Assembly: GCF_004363245.1 (NCBI RefSeq)
Contig: NZ_SNYV01000013.1
Coordinates: 210,939 to 274,938, forward strand
DNA from: Sphingobacterium yanglingense
GTDB taxonomy: Bacteria; Bacteroidota; Bacteroidia; Sphingobacteriales; Sphingobacteriaceae
Direction of reading: 5' to 3'
DNA length: 64,000 nucleotides
In this document: piece by piece, positions 16,663-24,394 of the stretch
Layout: each line of letters opens with the position of its first letter
Position numbering within the stretch: position 1 is the first letter of the stretch
Notes under the pieces: model-generated
What the model was told of the DNA's origin: nothing
Database searches by the model: none
The model's input: only the letters and a program-made list of their open reading frames with translations
Program-made: the position numbers and the translations under genes

Positions 16663-17421
16663 ATGGCAAGATTAGAAGGATTAATCAAGATGAAAGGGCA
16701 GATCGGGGATCTGACTTTCTTCAAAACGAAAGACGGCAGTTATCAGGTACGCATGAAAGGTGGTGTATCTGGCGAGCGTATCGCTACGGATCCTAGATTC
16801 CAGCGTACCCGGGAGAATGGTGCCGAGTTTGGACGTGCAGCAGCGGCCTCGAAAAAGCTCCGCGACCAACTGCGCGAACTGTTTGAGCAGAATGTGGATA
16901 CGCGGATAGCGCAGCGGCTGTCTTCGCGTATGTCGGCGGTGATCAAGGCAGATTCGGTCAATGAGCGTGGCGAGCGTCGTGTGCTGGCAGAAAACCTGCC
17001 GATGTTGACCGGACTGGAGTGCAATGCTACGGCCTCGCTAACGACGGTCTTCTACGGTAAGCTGCAGTATGGGTATGACCGTGCTGCCGGAGAGGCCACA
17101 CTGGCTACGGGGTCGTTCTCGCCACGTACCAAAATAGCAAAGCTGGATGGGGCTACGCATGCTCGGTTTACACTAGCGGTATTGGAGTATAGTGCGGATT
17201 CGGAGGATCTACCAGTGGTTATCGAAAGCTCACCGTATATCGATGTGACGCTGATGGCACAGCAACAGGTAGATCTCACAGCTGTACTGACAGCCGATGC
17301 GAGCAAAGCGATGCTATTATTGGTCGGTATCGGATACTTTCAGGAGGTCAACGGAGCTTATTACCCACTGGCCAATGGACTGTACAATGCATTAACTTTT
17401 GCTGCGGTGGATGTGCCGTAG
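16663..17421 (+). CDS. Conserved phage-like module protein, 252 aa
   Basis: The ATG at 16663 gives 'MARLEGLIKMKGQIGDLTFF', then 'KTKDGSYQVRMKGGVSGERI', a conserved start that I associate with hypothetical proteins of Bacteroidota carried next to DUF5675 or amidase genes. Basic N-terminal strands ('GDLTFFKTKDG') are followed by an Arg-rich helix ('AAAASKKLRDQLRELFEQNV') and a beta-rich second half ('VVIESSPYIDVTLMAQQQVD'). No signal peptide is present. It might be a virion- or tail-like part, or a DNA-associated protein; neither can be shown. It heads a string of plus-strand genes (DUF5675, two small proteins) separated by repeat-filled gaps. Confidence 0.7.
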   Translation: MARLEGLIKMKGQIGDLTFFKTKDGSYQVRMKGGVSGERIATDPRFQRTRENGAEFGRAAAASKKLRDQLRELFEQNVDTRIAQRLSSRMSAVIKADSVNERGERRVLAENLPMLTGLECNATASLTTVFYGKLQYGYDRAAGEATLATGSFSPRTKIAKLDGATHARFTLAVLEYSADSEDLPVVIESSPYIDVTLMAQQQVDLTAVLTADASKAMLLLVGIGYFQEVNGAYYPLANGLYNALTFAAVDVP

Positions 17422-17446
17422 TTAATGGTTAAGTATTAATGGTTTC

Positions 17447-17516
17447 GGAGGTTATGAGGTTATACAGTTATAAGGTTATATATAGCTTTCATAACGCTAT
17501 AACTTTTATAACCTCC
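17447..17516. repeat. GTTATA micro-repeat block with inverted arms
   Basis: GGAGGTTAT (17447-17455) pairs with ATAACCTCC (17508-17516), and between them are several AGGTTAT or AGTTATA units in both directions. The block fills the gap between the 252-aa gene and the DUF5675 gene. Confidence 0.65.
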
Positions 17517-17533
17517 ATAACTTAAACAAAACA

Positions 17534-17938
17534 ATGAAAACTCAACACACCCTACATCTCCAACGGAAATATGGAGAGAAGGGAACTAATGGAACGATCT
17601 CTTATCAGGGCGAGAAGATCTGTCACACTATCGAATTACCCTGGCGTAATAATATGCAACGTATAAGTTGTATTCCTACTGGAAGGTATAAACTGGTTAA
17701 ACGTACCTATACTAAGCATGGCGAGCAGATCGGTATTCCTAATGTGCTAGGACGTGAAGCTATCTTGATCCATGCGGCCAATAATGCTGAGCGAGAACTA
17801 CTGGGCTGTATAGCCCCCGTAACCAAGCTGACAGGCGAAGGTACAGGTGCCGAAAGCCGCAGAGCTCTAGCAGAACTGAAAGCGCTAGTATACGGACTGT
17901 GGGATATGGGGGGCGAGGTGTATTTGGTTATTAAGTAG
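17534..17938 (+). CDS. DUF5675 family protein
   Basis: A 134-aa protein that fits DUF5675 over its length: 'GTNGTISYQGEKICHTIELP', 'RISCIPTGRYKLVKRTYTKH' and the conserved 'EAILIHAANNAERELLGCIA'. No signal peptide is present. DUF5675 proteins are found in phages and phage-derived clusters and are often placed where an endolysin would be. The His in 'ILIHAANN' and the Cys in 'LLGCIAP' are the conserved pair, recalling L,D-transpeptidase folds, but activity is not established. It sits between the 252-aa protein and small hydrophobic proteins, which supports a lysis-like or injection-like cassette as an inference. Confidence 0.85.
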   Translation: MKTQHTLHLQRKYGEKGTNGTISYQGEKICHTIELPWRNNMQRISCIPTGRYKLVKRTYTKHGEQIGIPNVLGREAILIHAANNAERELLGCIAPVTKLTGEGTGAESRRALAELKALVYGLWDMGGEVYLVIK

Positions 17939-17939
17939 G

Positions 17940-18115
17940 TTATAAGGTTAGAGAGTTATAGAGTTAAGAAGTTAGAGAATTATAAGGTTAAGGGGGAAAT
18001 CGTAAAACCGTTAATGGGTTAGGAAGTTAAAGGGAAAGCGAAATCGTAAGGGTTTTGTCTTTATAACCTTCATAACTCCGACTTTGTCGGGACTAACCTG
18101 TATAACTTAAGATTA
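17940..18115. repeat. GTTATA micro-repeat block with a palindromic hairpin
   Basis: Repeated GTTATAAGGTTA, GAGTTATAGAGTTA and AAGTTAGAGAATTATAAGG units are followed by the inverse (TATAACCTTCATAACT). CCGACTTTGTCGG near 18079 is a tight hairpin. The block fills the gap between DUF5675 and the 65-aa gene. Confidence 0.6.
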
Positions 18116-18118
18116 AAA

Positions 18119-18316
18119 ATGCACAAAATCATCAAAAAAATCAGCCAGGCGGTACAGGTGGTACTGTTGGCTCCCATCAAGCTGCCGGTAAAGGCACTGA
18201 ACATTATTAAATACGTCGCGATAGGGCTGGGGGTGTTGGAAGCGGTAGTAGGTGACGGGGATGAAGGTATTGAGGGAGAGCCTCTCCCGAACTCGCTTCG
18301 GGATGAGGGGACTTAA
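18119..18316 (+). CDS. Small protein with one hydrophobic segment
   Basis: A 65-aa protein: basic start 'MHKIIKKISQAVQVVLLAPI', a hydrophobic stretch 'ALNIIKYVAIGLGVLEAVVG' and an acidic tail 'DGDEGIEGEPLP'. The final 'NSLRDEGT' and the stop codon are encoded by a dispersed repeat (CCCGAA-CTCGC-TTCGGG hairpin, about 18287-18303), so the original C-terminus may have been different. It could be a membrane partner of the holin-like protein downstream. It is short, so the call rests mainly on context and composition. Confidence 0.5.
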   Translation: MHKIIKKISQAVQVVLLAPIKLPVKALNIIKYVAIGLGVLEAVVGDGDEGIEGEPLPNSLRDEGT

Positions 18317-18335
18317 GGAGTGAAGTGATATTAGC

Positions 18336-18473
18336 ACGTCACCTCGACCTTGTGGAGAGGTCTATAAACTGTATAGGATTAATATAAAGCTTTTAGATCT
18401 CTCTATTCCGCTACGCTTCAATCGAGATGACGAGTGATATTAGTACGTCACTGCGAGAGTAGCGAAGCAGTCT
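18336..18473 (-). repeat. Dispersed intergenic repeat, copy 2, plus REP-like piece
   Basis: The reverse complement of 18336-18432 matches 7047-7136, including CCACAAGGTCGAGGTGACGT and TCTAAAAGCT. A second piece at 18444-18473 (ACGTCACTGCGAGAGTAGCG) belongs to the GTCATTGCGA family. The copies are inverted relative to each other. Confidence 0.75.
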
Positions 18474-18546
18474 GTTTAGACAAAAGTAGGTAACTACCTT
18501 CATAACCTCCATCACTTTCATAACTATCATCACTTTTTAAAAAAAA

Positions 18547-18708
18547 ATGAACACAAACGAAATCCGTGCAGGTACCCTGGGTGGTACACTGTGCAGCATC
18601 TGGGCGTCTATTACGCTCGGAGATTTATTGCAGACCGTGATCATGGCGGCACTGGGTACGCTGGTGAGCTATGCGATGTCGCGCTTGTTGCAGCGGGGGC
18701 GGAGATAG
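18547..18708 (+). CDS. Holin-like small membrane protein
   Basis: A 53-aa protein, too short for most gene finders: 'MNTNEIRAGTLGGTLCSIWA', then 'SITLGDLLQTVIMAALGTLV', then 'SYAMSRLLQRGRR'. It has one or two hydrophobic segments and a basic C-terminus, as in small phage holins and in the small membrane proteins next to amidase or DUF5675 genes in Bacteroidota. It closes the module and a strong hairpin follows 35 nt later. A run of A precedes the ATG. Holin activity is inferred from shape and place only. Confidence 0.6.
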   Translation: MNTNEIRAGTLGGTLCSIWASITLGDLLQTVIMAALGTLVSYAMSRLLQRGRR

Positions 18709-18742
18709 TCGGGAATAAGTAGTAGCGCTAGCTAAATAAAGA

Positions 18743-18769
18743 ACGCCTGAGGGGATAAGCCTCAGGCGT
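18743..18769 (+). terminator. Terminator-like hairpin after the phage-like module
   Basis: ACGCCTGAGG (18743-18752) pairs perfectly with CCTCAGGCGT (18760-18769) around a 7-nt loop, followed by ATTGGTAAT. The T run is weak. Confidence 0.65.
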
Positions 18770-18849
18770 ATTGGTAATATAGACAAACTTTATGAAAAAT
18801 AGGATTGTAAATCATTGTAACCTGATTGCAAAAGCAATCGAGATGATGT

Positions 18850-20868
18850 TTAATCAAAGAAAACCTGCTCACTAAAAGTAAAAGGTGATCTATCCAACAT
18901 CATATAGTGAGATTGTGCTATTAAGTGTGCAAATACATTTCCAAATATGACCGAGTTGTGTACATGCCAGCCTCCGGCAGGTGTACCCGCCTCGGGAGAG
19001 CTGGATTGTGCCAGTCGTCCATATGCGGTGTGTGCAACCGGAAAGTTATTTTGGTCGGTAGCGTAAGGTTCTATGGTTGTACTTCCGTATTGCCCCCATT
19101 GCTTTTCATTGGAAAGCATGCCGGTATCGCCTACATAGAATAGATTAAAGGTTTTGTGACGGAACATGGACACACTACCCGGTTGTTGATTGTTTCTATT
19201 AACTGCCGATTCGCTGTAAATGAAGATATTTTCTTTTTCACTAGCAGGTATATTTTCTATATAGAAGGTTGATGAACCATCCTGCCCCCAGTATTTGCCA
19301 CGGGTATCGCCAAATGGCCAGCCTAATACATCGGAATCTACATTATTGAGTTTATAAATGGATCCGCTGATGTCATATAGCTTCATGGTTACGGCCTGTG
19401 AGTTGAATATTCGTTGGAAAAACACCTCAGGTCTTCCTAGATTGGTGTTTTCTATCATTAAAAATACGACTCCCCCTCGTCTTACGTATATTTCTAAGGC
19501 ATCGTAATCTGCTTGTGTAAACCCTGAAAACATCCCTGCAATAATAATATCGGGATAATTGACCGGGTTTGATAATTTGTTACGGAGGATATTGGCTGTA
19601 GACCCCTGTATATCATGGGTAAAACCCTGCACCCGTACGTATTTACTGACTGCACTGAAGTTTCTGGGGTCTCTTAAGAAAGCTCCAGAAGCTTTAGCCG
19701 GATTGGATGCCGCATAACTGTAAGTATCATTTCCCTCTATATGTAGAATGCTCTTGGTCGGTATGACCTTGAACGCTTTAATTTCGACATATTGTACCCA
19801 ACCTGCCCCGCCTTTGGTAAATCCAAAAGTCCGGTCTGCTAGTCCTAAACTGCTTAGAGGTAGGTCTTCAACGGTATTATTAGGATATTTGACGGAGAGT
19901 TTTTCAATATCAATGGTATAGCTGCGCTGGGAGAGGTCCGCTGTGTAATACCTCGCTTCGACCTGACGCTCGGAGTCGTTCTCTATTTTTGAAAATGTAA
20001 GGTCTGCGATAGGTACATTGGTTAATGTCCCTGTAAAACCTCCGGTCTTTATGTCAAAAGCTCTGGTTTTGACTGGTGTATTGGCTGCAAACTTGGCCAA
20101 AAGGGAGGTTATATTACCAAAGAGGCCGCGGGTATTGAGCCGTATCTTTAGTTGTTGCAATTGGTGTTTGAAGGTGATGGATAAAGGCGTGTCTCCGGTG
20201 GTCGTAGCTTTGATCGTTCCTTTGGCATATAAGAAGGGGCGATTGGGTTTGGTCTGTATCTGCGGGTTGTTTGGGTCGAGAGCAGTGATATCATCGGTGT
20301 CATCGTAGGAATAGGCATACCATTCGTAGTTTTGGTTCCGTACCACATCCAGTTTTGTAGATGTGCCTGATACTAATTGTAATGATTGTTCAAATTTTTG
20401 GGTGGCGGGATTGAACAGGACAAACCAATATTTGACACCGATTTCCATGGGAATATCAGCTGCCAATGGATTAAGCGCCCGGGTGCTCATTTGTTTGGAA
20501 GATGGAGTTGCCCTTACTTTTTCAAAACTGATCGCTTTCGCATGTTCTCCGAAAGAAAGATCGCGTCCCTCGGCCGACGTGATATCGATCTCAATATCCT
20601 TGAATTTGACAGTTTCACTGTTTGTTATCTGTTCGCCCGTAGCTGTTTTAGGAGCAATTGACATCATCTTTGCATCGGAGGAAGATACAAGATCTTCGTC
20701 AATGATACTGCCAATGGTGATGCTTAGTTTGGTCGAACCATCAGGAGTGACTTCTTTTGGCCCCTCTTTAGAACAGGCGGACAATGTAAGAATGCCCAAT
20801 GCTATTATAGTAATTAGGTAATATGGTTTAGAAATTACTCCTTTTATCATTAAATTGGTCTTTCTCAT
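18850..20868 (-). CDS. Fimbrillin-like lipoprotein with a glutaminase-fold-like C-terminal region
   Basis: A 672-aa lipoprotein; its signal ends 'ILTLSAC'. The first 350 residues resemble fimbrillin-family (Mfa-like) proteins: 'LSITIGSIIDEDLVSSSDAK' near the start, 'TPLSITFKHQLQQLKIRLNT' and 'FDIKTGGFTGTLTNVPIADL' in the middle. From about residue 400 a different region begins; 'PDIIIAGMFSGFTQADYDAL' and 'EIYVRRGGVVFLMIEN' look like the Rossmann-like core of class I glutamine-amidotransferase or ThuA-type folds, without a catalytic Cys that I can see. It is probably a surface adhesin or pilus-associated protein. A 58-aa gene lies 14 nt upstream in the same direction. Confidence 0.75.
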   Translation of the reverse strand: MRKTNLMIKGVISKPYYLITIIALGILTLSACSKEGPKEVTPDGSTKLSITIGSIIDEDLVSSSDAKMMSIAPKTATGEQITNSETVKFKDIEIDITSAEGRDLSFGEHAKAISFEKVRATPSSKQMSTRALNPLAADIPMEIGVKYWFVLFNPATQKFEQSLQLVSGTSTKLDVVRNQNYEWYAYSYDDTDDITALDPNNPQIQTKPNRPFLYAKGTIKATTTGDTPLSITFKHQLQQLKIRLNTRGLFGNITSLLAKFAANTPVKTRAFDIKTGGFTGTLTNVPIADLTFSKIENDSERQVEARYYTADLSQRSYTIDIEKLSVKYPNNTVEDLPLSSLGLADRTFGFTKGGAGWVQYVEIKAFKVIPTKSILHIEGNDTYSYAASNPAKASGAFLRDPRNFSAVSKYVRVQGFTHDIQGSTANILRNKLSNPVNYPDIIIAGMFSGFTQADYDALEIYVRRGGVVFLMIENTNLGRPEVFFQRIFNSQAVTMKLYDISGSIYKLNNVDSDVLGWPFGDTRGKYWGQDGSSTFYIENIPASEKENIFIYSESAVNRNNQQPGSVSMFRHKTFNLFYVGDTGMLSNEKQWGQYGSTTIEPYATDQNNFPVAHTAYGRLAQSSSPEAGTPAGGWHVHNSVIFGNVFAHLIAQSHYMMLDRSPFTFSEQVFFD

Positions 20869-20882
20869 TTTTTAGTGCTTTA

Positions 20883-21059
20883 TTAAAATACCCAGTCTTT
20901 TTCAATGGTTTCGGTTTGTTCTTCCGTGATCCAAGGTTGGTTGCTTGTGCCGCCACCACCTGGACTTATAGTGGTCGATGAGGCCGCGATGCTGTGCTCT
21001 AACTCTATTTTGGTTACCGTAAATAAAGGTGGGAGGTATTCTTTTTTCTTTCTGTCCAT
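20883..21059 (-). CDS. Small conserved protein upstream of the fimbrillin-like gene
   Basis: A 58-aa protein not covered by longer frames: 'MDRKKKEYLPPLFTVTKIEL', then 'EHSIAASSTTISPGGGGTSN', then 'QPWITEEQTETIEKDWVF'. The form (basic start, 'Y.PP..TV..IELE.SIA', Gly run, acidic Trp-rich end) is that of short proteins regularly found just before fimbrillin-like genes in Bacteroidota. No signal peptide is present. The stop is 14 nt before the lipoprotein start, so the two are probably co-transcribed. Function is unknown. Confidence 0.7.
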   Translation of the reverse strand: MDRKKKEYLPPLFTVTKIELEHSIAASSTTISPGGGGTSNQPWITEEQTETIEKDWVF

Positions 21060-21300
21060 AATATATCGTTCTTCAGTCTCTTATGCGATGGAAACGACTA
21101 AGGGGTTGTAACCTAAACGTTTAAATTGCATGTCAGGGTAAATTAAGGAAGATTCTTTTTATTACTACTTAATTGACTGTTGATTTATATACTCAAAAAT
21201 ACTCACGCGTGCTTTATGTGGATTAAAGCGTGTTTTTCAGTCGTTAACTAAATTGTGAGTGTGTTATGATATGCTGAGCGGGTATATTGATCAGGAATAA

Positions 21301-21337
21301 AAAAGAGCGAGATGGGTATTCCCTGTCTCGCTCTTTT
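21301..21337. terminator. Bidirectional terminator downstream of heme oxygenase
   Basis: AAAAGAGCGAGA (21301-21312) and TCTCGCTCTTTT (21326-21337) pair perfectly, with A and T runs on the two sides. It ends the heme oxygenase transcript on the minus strand. Confidence 0.85.
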
Positions 21338-21359
21338 TTGTTGACTGTTGTAGATCGTA

Positions 21360-21923
21360 TTATTTAGCTAGGGCTATGCCGCTGAATACTTCGCCAAACT
21401 GATGGAATGTCTCATTGGCCAGTTCGATAGCGCGGGCATGGGAAGCGGGATCTGCACCGTACTGGTTCAGTACCGTGGTAAAACCTGCCCACATCTGTCC
21501 GCTATTGGCACCGTAGCCTTCGAAGAAGGAGGTGCCGCGCTCGATGCCGTACTTGTTGAGCATCTGTACGATATAGGGGCCTCCCATGATGGATCCTTCT
21601 AGCACATAGAGTGAGCTTAGTGCTTCTAAGACATTGCTTACCGCCGGAGCATGGGCCTCGGGTAGGTTGTCTACATTGCCGCCTAGTGTCTCGATATCTT
21701 TTTTGATGTAAGACGAATTACGACGCTCAGCTAGATCCGGTAATACCTCTGCCGTGACGAACGGTGCAATATTGTCCTCTACCGCACGGAAATAGGCGTA
21801 AAAACCTTTTAATACTTCGGCGTAGTCGGCTTCTGAGCGGATAGCTTTCATTTGGCGTACGACAATACCCTCGGTTTTTTGGTGCGCCGCATGGGTGCTT
21901 TCTTTGATATTTTGGCTTAACAT
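21360..21923 (-). CDS. Biliverdin-producing heme oxygenase
   Basis: A 187-aa cytoplasmic enzyme that opens heme to biliverdin, iron and CO. The proximal heme ligand is probably His14 in 'STHAAHQKTEG', which fits the family pattern 'H..AH...E'. The distal-helix region appears as 'LYVLEGSIMGGPYIVQML'. The 'LEGS..GG' form is more like the heme oxygenases linked to bacteriophytochromes (BphO type) than HmuO. No phytochrome or heme uptake gene lies nearby, so the role here (iron recovery or chromophore supply) is open. It is transcribed alone with its own terminator. Confidence 0.88.
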   Translation of the reverse strand: MLSQNIKESTHAAHQKTEGIVVRQMKAIRSEADYAEVLKGFYAYFRAVEDNIAPFVTAEVLPDLAERRNSSYIKKDIETLGGNVDNLPEAHAPAVSNVLEALSSLYVLEGSIMGGPYIVQMLNKYGIERGTSFFEGYGANSGQMWAGFTTVLNQYGADPASHARAIELANETFHQFGEVFSGIALAK

Positions 21924-22151
21924 ATTCTTTCTTTTTTATTTAAAACGATTCTATACAAAGATTCGTATTTATTTTGTCTCTTTTATGCTGATTTTTTGTT
22001 TTATCTGATACGACGGTTTGAGAGGCATTAATATGGATAGAATATACTACGCATCCTGTTGGAAAAGGGTTGATGATCAGGTGAATAAATCTGTGTCGAG
22101 GGATTTAATAAGTTGTGCTTTTGAAGTAGAGATGAAGGAAAGGTGGTTAAC

Positions 22152-22183
22152 AAAAAAAAGCGATTCAGTGATGAATCGCTTTT
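22152..22183 (-). terminator. Terminator of the tRNA-Leu gene
   Basis: AAAAGCGATTC (22156-22166) pairs with GAATCGCTTTT (22173-22183); on the minus strand the hairpin ends in a run of eight T. It begins 3 nt after the tRNA. Confidence 0.85.
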
Positions 22184-22185
22184 AG

Positions 22186-22267
22186 TACCCAGCGCCGGAG
22201 TCGAACCGGCACATCCGAAGATATTGGTGTTTGAGACCAACGCGTCTACCAATTCCGCCAGCTGGGC
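22186..22267 (-). tRNA. tRNA-Leu (anticodon CAA)
   Basis: On the minus strand the acceptor arms GCCCAGC and GCTGGGT pair. The D arm contains AATTGGTAGACGCG, and the anticodon stem TTGGT/ACCAA encloses CTCAAAC, giving anticodon CAA. A long variable arm (ATCTTCGGATGT) marks a class II tRNA, and the T arm reads GCCGGTTCGACTCCGGC. CCA is not encoded. Confidence 0.95.
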
Positions 22268-23013
22268 AAGCTGTTGTTTTATTGTTGACGATGCAAATAT
22301 AGAGCTAATCCTTAAGATAGCAAAGAAAAATAAAGGTTTTTTTCAAAGTGACTGATTATGAAATAGAAAATTTTTGAAGCGTGTCATTTCCTTAAAAAAT
22401 TTCATCTGTACACTTGTCATTTGTTATAGATTAATAAGCAATAGGCAAAGATAAAATATAAATAATTGTTTTTTGTTCGATGGGGTATACGGTCATGCTC
22501 TCTTCTTCTGCTAGGGATTGTCTGTGTTAACATGTATGTTTGAACGTTATTTTTTTTACCTATAAGGATATGTTGATTTTGTCGTTGTTTTAATTTACTC
22601 AATGGGCTGTTTTGATCCTTTTTTAGGAACAATTATATACTCAAATCGGTATGTTCTTTACAAAAACTTCAATAAAAATGTAATTCGTTTTATTTTTTCA
22701 TTCATAATGTTTCAACTTCTAAGTCTGGATATGTATCGATGCTTCCGCTGCTTAAAAGGTGGTTTTTTGTGCGTTTTTGATTTGATATAAGCATAATTGA
22801 CAGATCGTGTTTTTTCTCTTTTTTTTATTTGAGTATATCTGAGTATCTGTTTTTTTGGGTGTTTTACTTGTTAATTGTAAACTTTGTGCATGCTCGAATC
22901 GTCTTTTACTGAGGTCGTCATATGTACCACATATGTTGACTAAGACAGGTTCAGATTTACTTATGAAATTAAAAAGTTGTGTCTGGATTTAGGGCGCAAA
23001 AAAAAAGACCATT
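22268..23013. other. AT-rich leader region of the exopolysaccharide locus
   Basis: About 745 nt without a credible gene; short frames here have unprotein-like composition. The last 170 nt hold a promoter candidate. I see no UpxY/NusG-type antiterminator gene and no invertible promoter flanked by inverted repeats. Confidence 0.5.
22854..22886 (+). promoter_or_regulatory. Promoter candidate for the OmpA-family gene
   Basis: TTTG at 22854-22857, a 20-nt spacer, and TAAACTTTG at 22878-22886, one base longer than TAnnTTTG. The implied 5' leader would be about 120 nt. Confidence 0.35.
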
Positions 23014-24234
23014 ATGCAAAACATCTCTTTGAGGAAAAATTTTTTCCTGCTTATTACAGGGTGCTTATTAAGTGCCAATGCTTATTCACAAGCGTCCTCT
23101 TCTCATCAGGTCAAGCGGGATACGGTAGTTATCGCGGATGATAACAAGTTCCGCGTGATGACGAATTCTTTTTGGTCCAATTGGTTTATGGGAGCATCGG
23201 GTGGAGGGGAGATTTACTTTGGAGACCACAATAAGCAAATGAAACTTGGGGAACGTATAGGTCCTGTATTCTCGCTGTATGGCGGTAAATGGTTCACGCC
23301 TGGATTTGGTGCCCGTATACTGGGGTACTATGGACAGGTAAAGGGCGTTACACAGAATCATAGTTACAGTACAGGAGAGATATACGATGCCAGCCAATGG
23401 TTGGAAAAACAGAAATTTTCTTACTATCAGTTCCGTGGTGATGTGCTATTCGATCTGATGAGCCTGATCGGAGGATACCGCGAAGAACGTGTGTATTCCC
23501 TTATACCTTATGTAGGATTGGGCTTCTCTGGTATTACGGACAAACCGAAAAGAACGGAGGTAACCGGTACTGGCGGCTTTTTGAATAGATTTAGATTGAG
23601 TAGGGCAGTGGATCTTACTTTTGAGGTGCAAGGGACTCTATTTGACGATGCTTTTGACGGTGAGCTGGGAGGAAGAAAAAAAGAAGGCGCCATGGCGACG
23701 TTATTGGGACTCTCTTATAAATTCGGTAAAAATAATTGGGATAAATCAGAAACGATGGTGATCAGAGAAAGCTATGATGACGCGCTGTTAATCAAGCTGA
23801 GAGATCAGGTGTCCGCATTGTCGAAAGATAATGATGCGTTGAGAGCACAATTGGCCAATGCTAAAAATCAGAGTATGACCGAGATTGTGGTGGAGAATAA
23901 GATAATCGCAGCGCCATTGTTGATCACATTCCCAATCAATAGCAGCAAATTAAGTAATGAAGTGCGTGTAAACCTTGGTTTCCTTGCTAAAGTAATCAAC
24001 TCAGGAGCAAAAGAGGTGGTGTACAATATTACGGGCTATGCCGATCAGGCAACAGGAAATAATGATGTCAATATACGCCTTTCGAAGAAGCGTGCAGATG
24101 CAGTGTATCAGGCTTTGGTCAATGAGTTTGGAGTATCGGCCAAGCAGCTTCGCGTCGATTACAAAGGCGGCGTCGGAAATATGTATTACAACGATCCGAA
24201 GCTGAGCAGAGCGGTATTGACAATTGCAGATTAA
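23014..24234 (+). CDS. OmpA-family outer membrane protein
   Basis: A 406-aa protein with a signal peptide ('MQNISLRKNFFLLITGCLLS', cut near 'ANAYSQ'), an eight-strand-like barrel over residues 45-240 ('WFMGASGGGEIYFGDHNKQM'), a short coiled region ('LRDQVSALSKDNDALRAQLA') and a C-terminal OmpA domain. The OmpA domain shows 'ITFPINSSKLSNEVRVNLGF' and 'ADQATGNNDVNIRLSKKRAD', which carries the peptidoglycan-binding Asp and Arg positions. It would link the outer membrane to the cell wall. It lies just before the polysaccharide genes and has its own hairpin after it, so it may be a separate transcript. Confidence 0.9.
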   Translation: MQNISLRKNFFLLITGCLLSANAYSQASSSHQVKRDTVVIADDNKFRVMTNSFWSNWFMGASGGGEIYFGDHNKQMKLGERIGPVFSLYGGKWFTPGFGARILGYYGQVKGVTQNHSYSTGEIYDASQWLEKQKFSYYQFRGDVLFDLMSLIGGYREERVYSLIPYVGLGFSGITDKPKRTEVTGTGGFLNRFRLSRAVDLTFEVQGTLFDDAFDGELGGRKKEGAMATLLGLSYKFGKNNWDKSETMVIRESYDDALLIKLRDQVSALSKDNDALRAQLANAKNQSMTEIVVENKIIAAPLLITFPINSSKLSNEVRVNLGFLAKVINSGAKEVVYNITGYADQATGNNDVNIRLSKKRADAVYQALVNEFGVSAKQLRVDYKGGVGNMYYNDPKLSRAVLTIAD

Positions 24235-24250
24235 AGAACTTAATCCTATA

Positions 24251-24296
24251 AAACACGAACGGTCTAAATAAGAACGGTGTTGGGCCGCTCGTGTTT
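24251..24296 (+). terminator. Imperfect terminator hairpin after the OmpA-family gene
   Basis: AAACACGAACGG (24251-24262) pairs with CCGCTCGTGTTT (24285-24296) with one mismatch. There is no long T run, so it could be leaky. Confidence 0.5.
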
Positions 24297-24394
24297 CCGC
24301 ATCTATTGATGTAAAAAAGACTGATCGATGGCGGCTATGCTATCACCCGTCTACCTATGAAAAACAAATTTTTAATACCGTTAAGAAGTAAAGC

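Noticed and set aside
22143-22355. 70-residue frame across the tRNA-Leu gene
   Set aside because: It reads through the tRNA and its terminator on the opposite strand.
22417-22790. Two short frames in the A+T-rich gap before the OmpA-family gene
   Set aside because: Low-complexity composition, no neighbours in frame and no family resemblance.
22268-23013. Invertible promoter or antiterminator control of the polysaccharide locus
   Set aside because: No inverted-repeat pair flanks a promoter here and no UpxY/NusG-type gene is present.
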